Shown: positions 18,571 to 28,524, counted from the stretch's first letter. The stretch is 64,000 nt of DNA from Flavobacterium sp. NG2 (GCF_034119845.1 NZ_CP139420.1:288001-352000); one strand, 5' to 3'. Notes: generated by a model not told the origin, from the letters alone. Translations and numbers: made by a program.

Positions 18571-18695
18571 TAAATTTGGTTCGCAACAATCTTATCATAC
18601 TCGGCATGTGTTCCAATAAATCGAATCCAAATCATCATATAATCGTAATTACACTTAACTATTAATCGATACATAATTCCTATTATATTAAAAAA
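18570..18695 (-). pseudogene. HigB toxin remnant (C-terminal third)
   Basis: The minus-strand frame reads FFNIIGIMYRLIVK and then continues to MIWIRFIGTHAEYDKI before a TAA at 18570-18572. This resembles the end of HigB/RelE-like toxins (FNIxGNxYRLIV…RFIGTHxEYDKI). Upstream of about 18695 the resemblance stops and the frame soon meets stops, so the first two thirds of the toxin are gone or replaced. The stop overlaps the higA start. Any ATG-initiated product would be 34 residues (from 18674) and probably inactive. Confidence 0.7.
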
Positions 18696-18981
18696 TACTC
18701 CGCTTCGCAAAGTCTTCAGAGGTTGAGAAATACTTAAAAATCGCCATATAAAATATGATCGTACCTATGTCTCGTGATTTTTAACCACTCTTGTTGATTG
18801 AAATTTATAAATGCTATTCAGTTTCAACAGTAATTACATAAAAAGTCGCTTTTTCGATTTGTGATTTTCAAGAATACTATTTTGTGCAAAAGTCAGGAGA
18901 CTTATAGTACGATTTCGTTTATAATAACATTTTAAAATTGCGCAAAGTCAGAGACATTTGCGCAGCGAGCTACACTTTGCG
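18696..18981. other. Gap with decayed sequence, no intact gene
   Basis: No complete gene is supported. On the minus strand short frames such as AFINFNQQEWLKITRHRYD (about 18760-18820) and EKATFYVITVETE (about 18820-18860) look protein-like, but they lie in different frames and are cut by stops. They could be debris of a lost gene. I cannot assign them to a family. Confidence 0.4.
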
Positions 18982-19067
18982 GACCTGATAGAAGTAAAAA
19001 TACTTGCTGGGGCTTACTTTAGCCCACACAAAATTACTTCATATACTTTTATTTTTATTAGGAGCTC
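18982..19067 (+). repeat. Possible degenerate copy of repeat family 1
   Basis: Starts ACCTGATAGAAG, matching copy 1, continues into a short GGGCT…AGCCC hairpin (19010-19025), and ends TTAGGAGCTC. The 3' half differs considerably, so this is a tentative assignment. Confidence 0.3.
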
Positions 19068-19152
19068 AGTGAACTTCTCTTGTAACGGACTGCAGGAAAC
19101 AACTCCTAAAAAAGGCATCGACAAGTTCAGCCTGACAAAAAAGTATAAACCA

Positions 19153-19182
19153 AAAAAAATCCCGATTTCTCGGGATTTTTTA
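19153..19182 (-). terminator. Terminator of rimP-nusA-infB
   Basis: TCCCGA…TCGGGA stem flanked by A- and T-runs, 20 bases after the infB stop. It could act in both directions. Confidence 0.85.
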
Positions 19183-19201
19183 TAAAAACTATATCGAAAT
19201 T

Positions 19202-22057
19202 TTATTTCAATTTCTTTTTGATTGCTACCTCATGGTATGCTTCGATAACATCTCTTTCTTCGATGTCGTTGAATCCTTTAATTTGGATACCACAATCATA
19301 ACCTTTAGTTACTTCTTTTACATCGTCTTTGAAACGTTTCAAGGCAACTAATTCCCCTTCGTGAACTACAACACCATCACGGATAACTCTAATCTTACCA
19401 TTTCTAGTAATCTTACCATCCATCACCATCGATCCAGCAATAGAACCTACTTTAGAGATTTTGAATATCTCTCTAATTTCAGCTGTACCTAATACCTCTT
19501 CTTTCATCTCTGGCGCTAACATTCCTTCCATCGCATCTTTCAAGTCATCGATAGCAGCATAGATAATAGAGTAGTAACGGATATCGATTTCTTCTTTATC
19601 AGCTAATTGTCTTGCGTTTCCAGCAGGACGAACGTTAAATCCGATAATAATTGCATCAGAAGCCGATGCCAACATAACGTCAGTCTCTGTAATTGCTCCA
19701 ACACCTTTATGGATAATGTTAATTTGAATTTCTTCGGTAGATAATTTAGAGAACGAATCAGATAATGCTTCCACAGAACCATCCACGTCCCCTTTAAGGA
19801 TTACGTTCAATTCTTTAAATTGACCTAAAGCAATACGACGACCAATTTCATCCAATGTAATATGACGTTGAGTACGTACTGACTGTTCACGCATTAATTG
19901 AGAACGTTTAGCTGCAATTTGTTTTGCTTCTTTTTCGTCTTCAAAAATATTAAACTTATCACCTGCTGTAGCTGCGCCATCCAAACCAAGAACAGATACT
20001 GGTGTAGAAGGTCCTGCAACAGAAACGGCATTTCCTCTTTCATCGTGCATCGCTTTGATTTTACCGTGATGCTTACCTGCTAACATATAGTCACCAATTC
20101 TTAAAGTACCATGTTGTACTAAAATAGTTGACACATATCCTTTTCCTTTATCTAAGAAAGCTTCCACTACAGTTCCTTGAGCTGCTTTATTAGGGTTCGA
20201 TTTCAAATCTAAAATCTCAGCCTCTAATAATACTTTCTCTAATAAATCTTTTACTCCTGTACCTAGTTTTGCAGAGATATCATGAGATTGGATTTTTCCA
20301 CCCCAATCTTCAACAAGTAAATTCATACTTGCCAAACGCTCTTTGATTTTATCCACATTTGCATTAGGCTTATCAACTTTGTTTATCGCAAAAATGATTG
20401 GAACACCTGCCGCTTGAGCATGACTAATTGCCTCTTTTGTTTGTGGCATGATATCATCATCGGCCGCAATTACGATAATAGCAATATCGGTAACTTGAGC
20501 TCCACGTGCACGCATCGCGGTAAACGCCTCGTGACCTGGTGTATCAAGGAATGCTATTTTTTGTCCGTTATCCAAAGTTACTCCGTAGGCACCAATATGT
20601 TGTGTGATTCCTCCAGACTCTCCAGCGATAACATTTTCTTTACGAATATAATCCAGCAAAGAGGTCTTACCATGATCGACGTGACCCATTACAGTTACGA
20701 TTGGCGCTCTAAATACTAAATCTTCTTCTTTATCTTCAACAACTTCAATTGCTTCTTCAATATCTACAGTAATGAATTCAACATCATAACCAAACTCATC
20801 AGCCACAATAGTTAAGGTTTCAGCATCTAGACGCTGGTTCATGGTTACCATGATACCTAATGACATACAAGTACCAATTACTTTTGTAATAGGCACATCC
20901 ATCATAATAGCAATTTCACCTACAGTTACAAACTCAGTAACTTTGATTGTTTTGCTTTCTTCATCTAAAGCTCTTTGCTCCTCATCAGATTTTTGACGGT
21001 GTGTATCTCTTTTATCTCTTCTATATTTCGCTGCTTTAGATTTACCACCTTTTTTACCTTGTAGTTTCTCTAGAGTCTCACGAATTTGATTTTTAACTTC
21101 TTCCTCCGTAGGTTCAACCTTTGCTACTATAGCTGGTCTATTTCCTTTTACGAAGCCTGGTCTTGAACTACGGTTAAAACCACCTCCACCAGCATTTGGC
21201 GTAATCTTATTAGGATTTGGTGAACCTGGAGTTCCTGGCGTTTTAGGAGCACCTGGTTTAGGAGCAATCCTTTTACGTTTATTTTTATTAGCACCTGCAT
21301 TTGCTCCTGGAGCACCTGGCTTATTAGGAGTGATTTTAGGCTCTTCTTTTTTCTTCTTAGGTTTATTAAACTGAGACAAATCAATCGTTTGTCCTGTTAA
21401 TTTAGCACCAGATAATTTTTGATATTGAGTAGCAATTGCTTCTTCAGCAGGGGCTTCATCTGTTTTAGGAGTTGCTTTAGCTTCTTCTTTAGGAGTAGCA
21501 GCTACTTCTTTTTTAGACTCTTTAACCTCTTTAGCTTCCACAACAGGTTTAGGCTCTTTTTTGTCTGAAACAACTTTTTCTTGTACAGGTTCTTTTGGCT
21601 CTGATTTTTCAACCACAGCTTCTGCCTTAGGTTCTTCAACCTTTTCGGCAACTGGTTTTGCTGGTGCTGGTGCTGGCGTTTTCTTCTTAGGATCAAGATC
21701 AATTTTTCCCACTTGAACAGGTCCTGTTACCACAGCTCTCGCTTTGATTACTTCTTGCTGTCTCAAACGCTCTTCTTCCTCTTGCTTACGTTTATCTTCT
21801 AATTCATTTTCTCTTTCGATACGTAAAGCCTCTTTTTCTTTTCTTCGCTCTTCTCCCACTTCTTTAGAAGCTTCTTTTTTCCCTTTGTCACCCGCAAATT
21901 GACCGCACAAGACATTGTATACGTCACCAGAAATTTTTGTGTTTGGATTAGACTCAATACTAATTCCTTTATCTTTTAGATAATCCACAGCTCTTTCTAG
22001 AGAAATATTCAATTCTCTTAAAACTTTGTTTATTCTTATAACTCTCTCTTCAGACAT
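19202..22057 (-). CDS. infB: Translation initiation factor IF-2
   Basis: The GTPase that places initiator tRNA on the 30S subunit and promotes subunit joining. The N-terminal IF2_N region (residues 1-55) is followed by a long charged, Lys/Glu/Pro/Ala-rich linker (about 65-350, including Gly/Asn-rich stretches around 255-300). Then come the G domain with G1 GHVDHGKTS, G3 DTPGHEAF and G4 NKVDKP, and domains II-IV. At 951 residues its length is typical for the phylum. It is third in the rimP-nusA-infB operon, 52 bases after nusA. Confidence 0.97.
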   Translation of the reverse strand: MSEERVIRINKVLRELNISLERAVDYLKDKGISIESNPNTKISGDVYNVLCGQFAGDKGKKEASKEVGEERRKEKEALRIERENELEDKRKQEEEERLRQQEVIKARAVVTGPVQVGKIDLDPKKKTPAPAPAKPVAEKVEEPKAEAVVEKSEPKEPVQEKVVSDKKEPKPVVEAKEVKESKKEVAATPKEEAKATPKTDEAPAEEAIATQYQKLSGAKLTGQTIDLSQFNKPKKKKEEPKITPNKPGAPGANAGANKNKRKRIAPKPGAPKTPGTPGSPNPNKITPNAGGGGFNRSSRPGFVKGNRPAIVAKVEPTEEEVKNQIRETLEKLQGKKGGKSKAAKYRRDKRDTHRQKSDEEQRALDEESKTIKVTEFVTVGEIAIMMDVPITKVIGTCMSLGIMVTMNQRLDAETLTIVADEFGYDVEFITVDIEEAIEVVEDKEEDLVFRAPIVTVMGHVDHGKTSLLDYIRKENVIAGESGGITQHIGAYGVTLDNGQKIAFLDTPGHEAFTAMRARGAQVTDIAIIVIAADDDIMPQTKEAISHAQAAGVPIIFAINKVDKPNANVDKIKERLASMNLLVEDWGGKIQSHDISAKLGTGVKDLLEKVLLEAEILDLKSNPNKAAQGTVVEAFLDKGKGYVSTILVQHGTLRIGDYMLAGKHHGKIKAMHDERGNAVSVAGPSTPVSVLGLDGAATAGDKFNIFEDEKEAKQIAAKRSQLMREQSVRTQRHITLDEIGRRIALGQFKELNVILKGDVDGSVEALSDSFSKLSTEEIQINIIHKGVGAITETDVMLASASDAIIIGFNVRPAGNARQLADKEEIDIRYYSIIYAAIDDLKDAMEGMLAPEMKEEVLGTAEIREIFKISKVGSIAGSMVMDGKITRNGKIRVIRDGVVVHEGELVALKRFKDDVKEVTKGYDCGIQIKGFNDIEERDVIEAYHEVAIKKKLK

Positions 22058-22109
22058 AAAACCTTTTTATTATTACCTTTTTCGTTGTGTTGCTAGAAGC
22101 ACTTGTAGT

Positions 22110-23363
22110 CTAACTTTCAAATTCCTCTTTCAATATTCTCATTACATCTAGAATAGTCTCCTCTTCTAGGTCTGTTCTTCTTACCAAATCCTCTACTTCT
22201 TGACCTAAAATACTTTTAGCAGTATCCAAACCAATTTTAGCAAATTCTTCAATAACCCATTCTTCAATCTCATCAGAGAACTCTGTTAATTCAACATCAT
22301 CCTCATCAGCAGTCGCACCAGCTACATCTCCTTCACGAATAACATCTAATTCATAACCTGTCAAAAGACCTGCTAATCTAATGTTATGCCCTCCACGACC
22401 AATAGCCTTAGAAACTTCTTCTAATTTCAAGAACACCTCAGCTCTTTTTGTTTCTTCATTAATTTTAATAGACGAAACTTTTGCTGGGCTTAACGCTCTT
22501 GTTATAAACAACTGAATGTTACTTGTATAATTAATAACATCAATATTTTCATTACCTAACTCACGAACAATACCGTGAATACGAGAACCTTTCATTCCCA
22601 CACAAGCTCCTACAGGATCAATTCTATCATCATAAGAATCTACCGCTACTTTTGCTTTCTCACCAGGGATTCTCACTACATTCTTAACCATAATCAAACC
22701 GTCAAAAACCTCTGGTATTTCTTGCTCAAACAATTTCTCTAAAAACTTCTCAGAAGTTCTAGACATAATAATTTGAGGCTTGTTCCCTTTTAGCTCAACG
22801 CTTTCGATAATTCCACGAACATTATCTCCTTTACGGAAAAAATCAGATGGAATTTGTTTTTCTTTTGGCAAAACAATTTCGTTTCCTTCATCATCAACCA
22901 AAATAACAACTCTAGGTCTTACATGGTGAACTTCGGCGGTGTAAATATCGCCAATTAAATCTTTAAATTGCTTATAAAGATTGGTATTGTCATGCTCATG
23001 GATTTTAGAAATCAAATTTTGACGTAAGGCCAAAATCGCTCTTCTTCCTAAATCTATTAATTTTACTTCTTCAGAAACCTCTTCACCAATTTCGAAATCG
23101 GCTTCAATTTTTCTTGCTTCAGTAAGTGTAATCTCTTCGTTTTCAAAATCTAAATCTTCGTCAGCAACAATAACTCTCCTTCTCCAAATCTCCATATCCC
23201 CTTTGTCAGGGTTTATAATAATATCAAAATTATCATCTGAACCGTATTTTTTCTTCAATGCATTTCTAAATACATCTTCTAAAATTGCCATAAGCGTTAC
23301 ACGATCAATAAGTTTATCATCTTTAAACTCTGAAAATGAATCGATTAATGCTAAATTTTCCAT
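22110..23363 (-). CDS. nusA: Transcription termination/antitermination factor NusA
   Basis: Binds RNA polymerase and affects pausing, termination and antitermination. It has an N-terminal polymerase-binding domain (about 1-125), an S1 domain (about 130-200) and two KH domains (about 225-345, with VGACVGMKGSRIHGIVREL and AIGRGGHNIRLA in pattern). At 417 residues it lacks the C-terminal acidic repeats of enterobacterial NusA, as is usual outside proteobacteria. It lies 13 bases after rimP. A terminator-like hairpin upstream of rimP offers a route to autoregulation (inference). Confidence 0.97.
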   Translation of the reverse strand: MENLALIDSFSEFKDDKLIDRVTLMAILEDVFRNALKKKYGSDDNFDIIINPDKGDMEIWRRRVIVADEDLDFENEEITLTEARKIEADFEIGEEVSEEVKLIDLGRRAILALRQNLISKIHEHDNTNLYKQFKDLIGDIYTAEVHHVRPRVVILVDDEGNEIVLPKEKQIPSDFFRKGDNVRGIIESVELKGNKPQIIMSRTSEKFLEKLFEQEIPEVFDGLIMVKNVVRIPGEKAKVAVDSYDDRIDPVGACVGMKGSRIHGIVRELGNENIDVINYTSNIQLFITRALSPAKVSSIKINEETKRAEVFLKLEEVSKAIGRGGHNIRLAGLLTGYELDVIREGDVAGATADEDDVELTEFSDEIEEWVIEEFAKIGLDTAKSILGQEVEDLVRRTDLEEETILDVMRILKEEFES

Positions 23364-23376
23364 GCGAATTCTTTAA

Positions 23377-23841
23377 TTAAAATGTTACTGTAACAATTGC
23401 TTCTTTTATATCTCCGTAAGGTATCTCCAGTTTTTTCTGAACTGTTTCTTTACCTTTCCCTATCTTCTTTGGCTCTCTTGCTTCCCATGACAAAATTACA
23501 AAATCATCATTAGCATCAACTAATTCTGCCTCTAATTTTTCTGTTTCCGTTTTCACAATCAGCGTTCTACCAATATTTTTCTTGTACTGACGCACCAATT
23601 TTAACGGCGCTCCTACCCCAAAAGAGGCTACTTCTAGTGAAAAATCTTGCTCTTCACGGTCTAAATTAGCTTCTACTGCTCGACTAATATCAATACAATC
23701 TTGCAAAACAACGCCATTATCACCATCAATCGTCACTATAATTTTAAAAGCATCAGTAACCACTACATCAATTAAAAAAAGTGATGGTCGCTCCGACAAC
23801 GCCTCCAACAATAATGAATTTACTTTTTCTTTAAATACCAT
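23377..23841 (-). CDS. rimP: Ribosome maturation factor RimP
   Basis: A 154-residue 30S-assembly factor and the first gene of the conserved rimP-nusA-infB operon. The N-terminal alpha/beta domain includes the [10 protein letters not shown] segment, and a C-terminal Sm-like beta domain follows. ATG 23841 is only about 8 bases after the T-tract of a terminator-like leader hairpin. Confidence 0.94.
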   Translation of the reverse strand: MVFKEKVNSLLLEALSERPSLFLIDVVVTDAFKIIVTIDGDNGVVLQDCIDISRAVEANLDREEQDFSLEVASFGVGAPLKLVRQYKKNIGRTLIVKTETEKLEAELVDANDDFVILSWEAREPKKIGKGKETVQKKLEIPYGDIKEAIVTVTF

Positions 23842-23854
23842 ATTTTTATAAAAA

Positions 23855-23876
23855 GAGGGGACATATTAGTCCCCTC
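23855..23876 (-). promoter_or_regulatory. Terminator-like leader hairpin before rimP (candidate attenuator)
   Basis: GAGGGGAC, a 6-base loop and GTCCCCTC form a GC-rich 8-bp stem that is followed on the minus strand by TTTTT (23854-23850). It lies between the operon promoter (23905-23932) and the rimP start, so it should act on this operon and not terminate another gene. Confidence 0.65.
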
Positions 23877-23904
23877 ATTATCTAGATTTTAATAAATAAC
23901 GGTG

Positions 23905-23932
23905 CAAATATAGTGTTTTTTTTATAAATCAA
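23905..23932 (-). promoter_or_regulatory. Promoter of rimP-nusA-infB
   Basis: Minus strand TTG (23930-23932), a 17-base spacer, then TATATTTG (23905-23912), a full match to the phylum consensus. The leader to rimP is about 55 bases. Confidence 0.65.
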
Positions 23933-24016
23933 AAAAAATAGATTGCTGTTAAAAAAATTCTTATCTTTATTACAACCAAAAACAAAGATTTTTCCCATAC
24001 AACAAATCTTAAAACT

Positions 24017-24841
24017 ATGAAACGAATTTTAGTCCCTACCGACTTTTCCACGCACGCAGAAAACGCTTTGAAAGTGGCTGCGAAAATTGCGAAAAAACAA
24101 AATTGTGAAATTCTGCTGCTTCATATGCTTGAAATCCCCACTCAAATGAACGATGCCATAACAGGAACAGCAGGAATACCCGAAGTTATGCTTTTTATTC
24201 GAAAAGCAAACGAAACGCTTGACAACGAAACCCAAAAAAGCTTCCTAAAAGACATTCCAATCACAAAACATGTTCAATTTGAAAAAGCATCAGAAGGAAT
24301 TCTTTCTTTTATCAAAAAATACGAAATTGACTTAATTGTTATGGGATCACATGGAATATCTGGACTAGAAGAATTACTAATGGGCTCCAATACCGAAAAA
24401 GTAGTTCGCCAATCTAAAGTTCCCGTTTTAGTCATAAAAAACAAAGACTTTGAATTCAACAACCCCCATTTTGTTTTCGCCTCCGATTTCACAAACGAAA
24501 TTAAAGCTCCCTTCAGCAAAATGCTTGAATTCGCTTCCATTTTTGATGCCCAACTTTCCCTTGTTATGATTTGCACCCCAAACAGTTTCAAAACAACAAG
24601 AACCGCAAAAAAAATACTAAATGATTTTATTGCCGAATTCGAGTTAAAAAATCATTCTGTTCACTTTTACAACGACACTAATATAGAAAAAGGAATAATC
24701 AATTTTGCCAACGACGTAAATGCCGATTTAATTGGACTTTGCACACATGGAAGAACCGGCTTATCTCATTTTTTCACAGGAAGTATCAGCGAAGACTTAG
24801 TCAATCACGCATCTAGACCTGTGATTACTTTCAAAATTTAA
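24017..24841 (+). CDS. Universal stress protein, two tandem domains
   Basis: A 274-residue protein made of two UspA domains (about 1-140 and 148-274). Each ends with the nucleotide-binding pattern G-x2-G-x9-G(S/T): GSHGISGLEELLMGS in the first and CTHGRTGLSHFFTGS in the second, so both may bind ATP. Family members respond to starvation and stress. The exact role is not deducible. It is divergent from rimP and ends at a strong terminator. Confidence 0.92.
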   Translation: MKRILVPTDFSTHAENALKVAAKIAKKQNCEILLLHMLEIPTQMNDAITGTAGIPEVMLFIRKANETLDNETQKSFLKDIPITKHVQFEKASEGILSFIKKYEIDLIVMGSHGISGLEELLMGSNTEKVVRQSKVPVLVIKNKDFEFNNPHFVFASDFTNEIKAPFSKMLEFASIFDAQLSLVMICTPNSFKTTRTAKKILNDFIAEFELKNHSVHFYNDTNIEKGIINFANDVNADLIGLCTHGRTGLSHFFTGSISEDLVNHASRPVITFKI

Positions 24842-24860
24842 TCACAAACTATCTAAAATG

Positions 24861-24888
24861 AAAAAGCCTCTCGATTGAGAGGCTTTTT
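24861..24888 (+). terminator. Terminator after the universal stress gene
   Basis: AAAAAGCCTCTC, a GATT loop and GAGAGGCTTTTT. The A/T flanks allow it to act in both directions, so it could also end the convergent tRNA transcript. Confidence 0.85.
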
Positions 24889-24891
24889 GCG

Positions 24892-24962
24892 TTGGTCCAC
24901 AAGGACTCGAACCTTGAATGACTGCACCAAAAACAGTAGTGTTACCATTACACCATGGACCA
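24892..24962 (-). tRNA. tRNA-Gln (anticodon TTG)
   Basis: On the minus strand a cloverleaf fits: acceptor TGGTCCA/TGGACCA, discriminator A, D-arm TGGTGTAATGGTA, anticodon stem ACTGT/GCAGT around loop TTTTGGT (anticodon TTG), and T-arm AAGGTTCGAGTCCTT. The 3' CCA is not encoded after the discriminator. Confidence 0.95.
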
Positions 24963-25201
24963 ATAGTGCTTGATTGCGGGTGCAAATTTATAACAATATT
25001 TAGTTTCTGCAAATTTTTTTGTCATTTTTATTAAAAAAATTTCACTTCAAAGCGCAAAAAAACCAGTACTCCTAAAAAAGAAACTAAATATCAACCAATT
25101 AGCAATTCCTGACTGTTTACTAGAAAATTTTGTTAATGACCCAAACTTTCAATAAAAAAACATTTTCTTTGCATCTTAAAAATAAAATTAAATTTTGACA
25201 C
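24963..25201. other. Gap before the DUF2723 gene, no feature seen
   Basis: AT-rich sequence between the tRNA and the next gene. Near 25160-25175 TTTCTTTG is a one-mismatch -7 element with no clear -33 partner. No gene, RNA or repeat was recognised. Confidence 0.4.
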
Positions 25202-28200
25202 ATGAATAAGGAGGCATTCAATTTTAATAAATGGAATACTATCATCGGTTGGATTACATTTGGAATCGCATTGATAACTTATAGTTTAACAGTTGAACCT
25301 ACAATGAGTTTTTGGGATTGCGGTGAATATATCGCTACTTCGGCAAAACTAGAAGTAGGACATCCCCCTGGAGCTCCATTATTCCAAATGATTGGTGCTT
25401 TTTTCGCCATGTTTGCCATGGACAACCAACATATAGCATTAATGGTAAACATGACCTCCGTTTTCTCCAGTGCTTTTACTATCCTATTTATGTTTTGGTC
25501 ATCATCGATGATTTTAAGAAAAATAATTCACGCTACTTCTGAAGAAAACAATATCTATAGTAATAATCAAAATCATTCAATTGCCATTCTAGGAAGCTCT
25601 TTTGTAGGCTCATTAGCATATACATTTTCAGACAGCTTTTGGTATAATGCTGTTGAGGCCGAGGTATACGCAATGGCTTCCCTGTTAATATCTTTGCTAT
25701 TTTGGTTAGGCTTGCGCTGGGAACAAGACATGAATACCCCAAGAGGAAACAAATGGCTTCTGGTTATATCTTTAGTTATTGGACTTTCGTTTGGAGTTCA
25801 CTTCATGGCACTCTTAACCATTCCTTCTATTGGATTATTATATTATTTTAAAAATTACAAAACGGTAACTGTCAAAAACTTTATCATCGCCAATATCGTT
25901 GTTGTTTCTGTATTGTTATTCATTTTTAAACTACTCCTTCCTTTAACCATGGCTTTCTTTGGGAAAAGCGAAATATTCTTCGTCAACAACTTCGGACTAC
26001 CATTTGATGCCGGAACCATATTAGTTGCCCTTCTTCTAGTTGCTATTTTTTATTTTGGATTAAAATACACTCGAGACAAAGGACTTGTACAGTACAACAC
26101 CTTACTACTTTGTATACTTTTCATCTTTATTGGTTTTTCAACCTGGATGATGTTGCCTATTAGAGCAAATGCAAATACCGTTATCAACGAAAATAAACCA
26201 TCAGATGCCGCAGAGGTTTTGGCTTACTACAATCGTGAACAATACGGAGTAAACCCTTTATTTTATGGCCCTCAATACACTGAAACTTTCGCTGGACTAG
26301 ACCCTGAAACACCTTATCTTGACAAAGCACCTAACTATGAAAGAGATTACAAAACAGGTAAGTATGTCATTGTAAACAACTACAAAAATGCTGTACAAAA
26401 CAGTGACGACCGCCACAAAACCATTCTACCTAGAATGTGGAGTTCTGAACACATTGCAAACTACATTAACTTCACGAACCCACCTCAATTTACCATCAAT
26501 CCAAATTATCCTTACGAAGAAGATTTAGCTAAATATGGTGTAGATGTAAGCAAAATTTCTGAAGAAGACTACAACAAAGCCATTGCTCAACTAAAAAATG
26601 AAGTAGAAAAAACAGTTTCGGAATTCAGACTTGCTTATGCTCAAAAACAAATTGACAACGAAGGCTATGTAAAATTCTTGAAAAGCTATGGTGAATATTT
26701 AATTATAGACAAACCAACCACAGCCGACAACTTGAGCTTTATGGTCGAATACCAATTTGGATATATGTATTGGAGATACTTGATGTGGAACTTCGTTGGA
26801 AGACAAAGTGACAACCAAGGAAAATACGATTATCTAGAAGGAAACTGGCTAAGCGGAATCAATTTTATTGACGAAATTCACTTAGGCTCACAAGAAAACC
26901 TTCCTTCTGACATTATTAACAACAAAGGAAGAAATACTTACTATTTCATCCCTTTTATCCTTGGACTTATAGGAATTATGTACCATGCTAGTAAAGACCG
27001 TAAAAGTTTTTATGTGCTTTTAATGCTGTTTTTATTCATGGGACTGGCATTGAAAATATACCTCAACGAAAGACCTTTTGAGCCAAGAGAACGAGATTAT
27101 GCCTTGGTAGGTTCTTTCTACGTGTTTGCTATCTGGATTGGACTGGGCGTATATTCTTTATACGAAAGTTTACAAACTTATTTGGCACCAAAAATAGCTG
27201 GACCTATTATTATCTCTGCTTGTTTACTTGCTGGACCAGTCATTATGGCCTCGGAAAATTGGGACGACCACGATCGCTCTGGCAAATATACCGCCCTATC
27301 AATGGCCAAAGCGTATTTGAATTCTTGTGATCCAAATGCCATCCTATTTACCATCGGGGATAACGACACCTTCCCACTTTGGTACGCACAAGAAATTGAA
27401 AACATTAGAACCGATGTGAAAATCGTCAACACCAGCCTTTTCATGACCGACTGGTATATCGACCAAATGAAGATGAAAACCTACGAGTCTGACCCATTAC
27501 CTATTTCTTTTACACACGACCAATACGTGGGTGACAAATTAGACTATGTGGCTTATATACCGAAGACCGAAAGCAGATGGGAATTGAAAGCAATTATTGA
27601 CTTTATCAAAAACCCACAATCGACGGTAGGATTACAAAATGGACAAACCATCCACTTTTTCCCTACTAATAAAATCCGAATCCCAATTGACAAAAATACC
27701 ATTATCAAAAACAAGGTTGTTGCTCCTAAATACAACGACTCAATCGTTCCGTATATCGACATTGATATCACAGGAAGCGCCTTATACAAAAACAGATTAA
27801 TGATGCTTGATCTCGTGGTTAATAACAACTGGAAAAGACCTATCTATTTTAGTGGAGGAGCCTATGACAGTGAAGATTATCTTTGGATGAAAGAATACCT
27901 ACAACTAGAAGGAATGGTCTACAAATTAGTCCCATTAAAAACGCCTATTCCAAAAGATGGAAGTCCAATGGACATGGGACAAATTGACTCTGACAAAATG
28001 TACAATAACATCATGGCTTGGGACTGGGGAAATAGCGATAGTAATAAAATCTATCACGACCCTGAAACAAGAAGAGAAAGCATCACTTACAGAACCAACT
28101 TATCGCGATTAATGGATCAATTAATTGCAGAAAACAAAATAGACAAAGCAAAAAATATCATCAATCTAGCAATGACTAAAATGCCGCTAGAAAAATTTGG

Positions 28201-28501
28201 TTATTATTCTCTAATTGAGCCTTTTGCCAAAGGATATTACCAAACAAACCAAACTGCAAAAGCACAAGATTTACTAACAAAATTAATAGGTAAATACCAA
28301 GAAAACCTAAATTACTACAGCAAAATAGGCCTTGCTGAACAATCTCAGATTGCAATTGATATCATTACCGATATCGAACGCTATAGAAGTCTTTTGCTTG
28401 TAATGAGAGATAATGGAGATTTAGCTTTCTACGAAAAAAACAAGAAAACATTCAATACGTATATTGAAATATTTGAACGTTTTGGAAGAGAAAAAGAATA
28501 A
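25202..28501 (+). CDS. DUF2723 / glycosyltransferase family 117 membrane protein
   Basis: A 1099-residue inner-membrane protein. The N-terminal half has about ten or more transmembrane helices, with an acidic motif in the first loop (WDCGEYIATSAKLEVGHPPG) like the lipid-sugar-binding loop of GT-C transferases. The C-terminal half (about 690-1099) is soluble and helical near its end, possibly TPR-like. Current classification places DUF2723 in GT117, and members are considered protein O-glycosyltransferases using polyprenyl-phosphate sugars. Donor and target are not known here. It is monocistronic with its own terminator. Confidence 0.88.
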   Translation: MNKEAFNFNKWNTIIGWITFGIALITYSLTVEPTMSFWDCGEYIATSAKLEVGHPPGAPLFQMIGAFFAMFAMDNQHIALMVNMTSVFSSAFTILFMFWSSSMILRKIIHATSEENNIYSNNQNHSIAILGSSFVGSLAYTFSDSFWYNAVEAEVYAMASLLISLLFWLGLRWEQDMNTPRGNKWLLVISLVIGLSFGVHFMALLTIPSIGLLYYFKNYKTVTVKNFIIANIVVVSVLLFIFKLLLPLTMAFFGKSEIFFVNNFGLPFDAGTILVALLLVAIFYFGLKYTRDKGLVQYNTLLLCILFIFIGFSTWMMLPIRANANTVINENKPSDAAEVLAYYNREQYGVNPLFYGPQYTETFAGLDPETPYLDKAPNYERDYKTGKYVIVNNYKNAVQNSDDRHKTILPRMWSSEHIANYINFTNPPQFTINPNYPYEEDLAKYGVDVSKISEEDYNKAIAQLKNEVEKTVSEFRLAYAQKQIDNEGYVKFLKSYGEYLIIDKPTTADNLSFMVEYQFGYMYWRYLMWNFVGRQSDNQGKYDYLEGNWLSGINFIDEIHLGSQENLPSDIINNKGRNTYYFIPFILGLIGIMYHASKDRKSFYVLLMLFLFMGLALKIYLNERPFEPRERDYALVGSFYVFAIWIGLGVYSLYESLQTYLAPKIAGPIIISACLLAGPVIMASENWDDHDRSGKYTALSMAKAYLNSCDPNAILFTIGDNDTFPLWYAQEIENIRTDVKIVNTSLFMTDWYIDQMKMKTYESDPLPISFTHDQYVGDKLDYVAYIPKTESRWELKAIIDFIKNPQSTVGLQNGQTIHFFPTNKIRIPIDKNTIIKNKVVAPKYNDSIVPYIDIDITGSALYKNRLMMLDLVVNNNWKRPIYFSGGAYDSEDYLWMKEYLQLEGMVYKLVPLKTPIPKDGSPMDMGQIDSDKMYNNIMAWDWGNSDSNKIYHDPETRRESITYRTNLSRLMDQLIAENKIDKAKNIINLAMTKMPLEKFGYYSLIEPFAKGYYQTNQTAKAQDLLTKLIGKYQENLNYYSKIGLAEQSQIAIDIITDIERYRSLLLVMRDNGDLAFYEKNKKTFNTYIEIFERFGREKE

Positions 28502-28524
28502 TTCATTACCACATAAAATCCTAT

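Noticed and set aside
18958..19185. 75-codon open frame upstream of the infB terminator
   Set aside because: It begins in decayed sequence and ends in the terminator hairpin. The translation is not protein-like.
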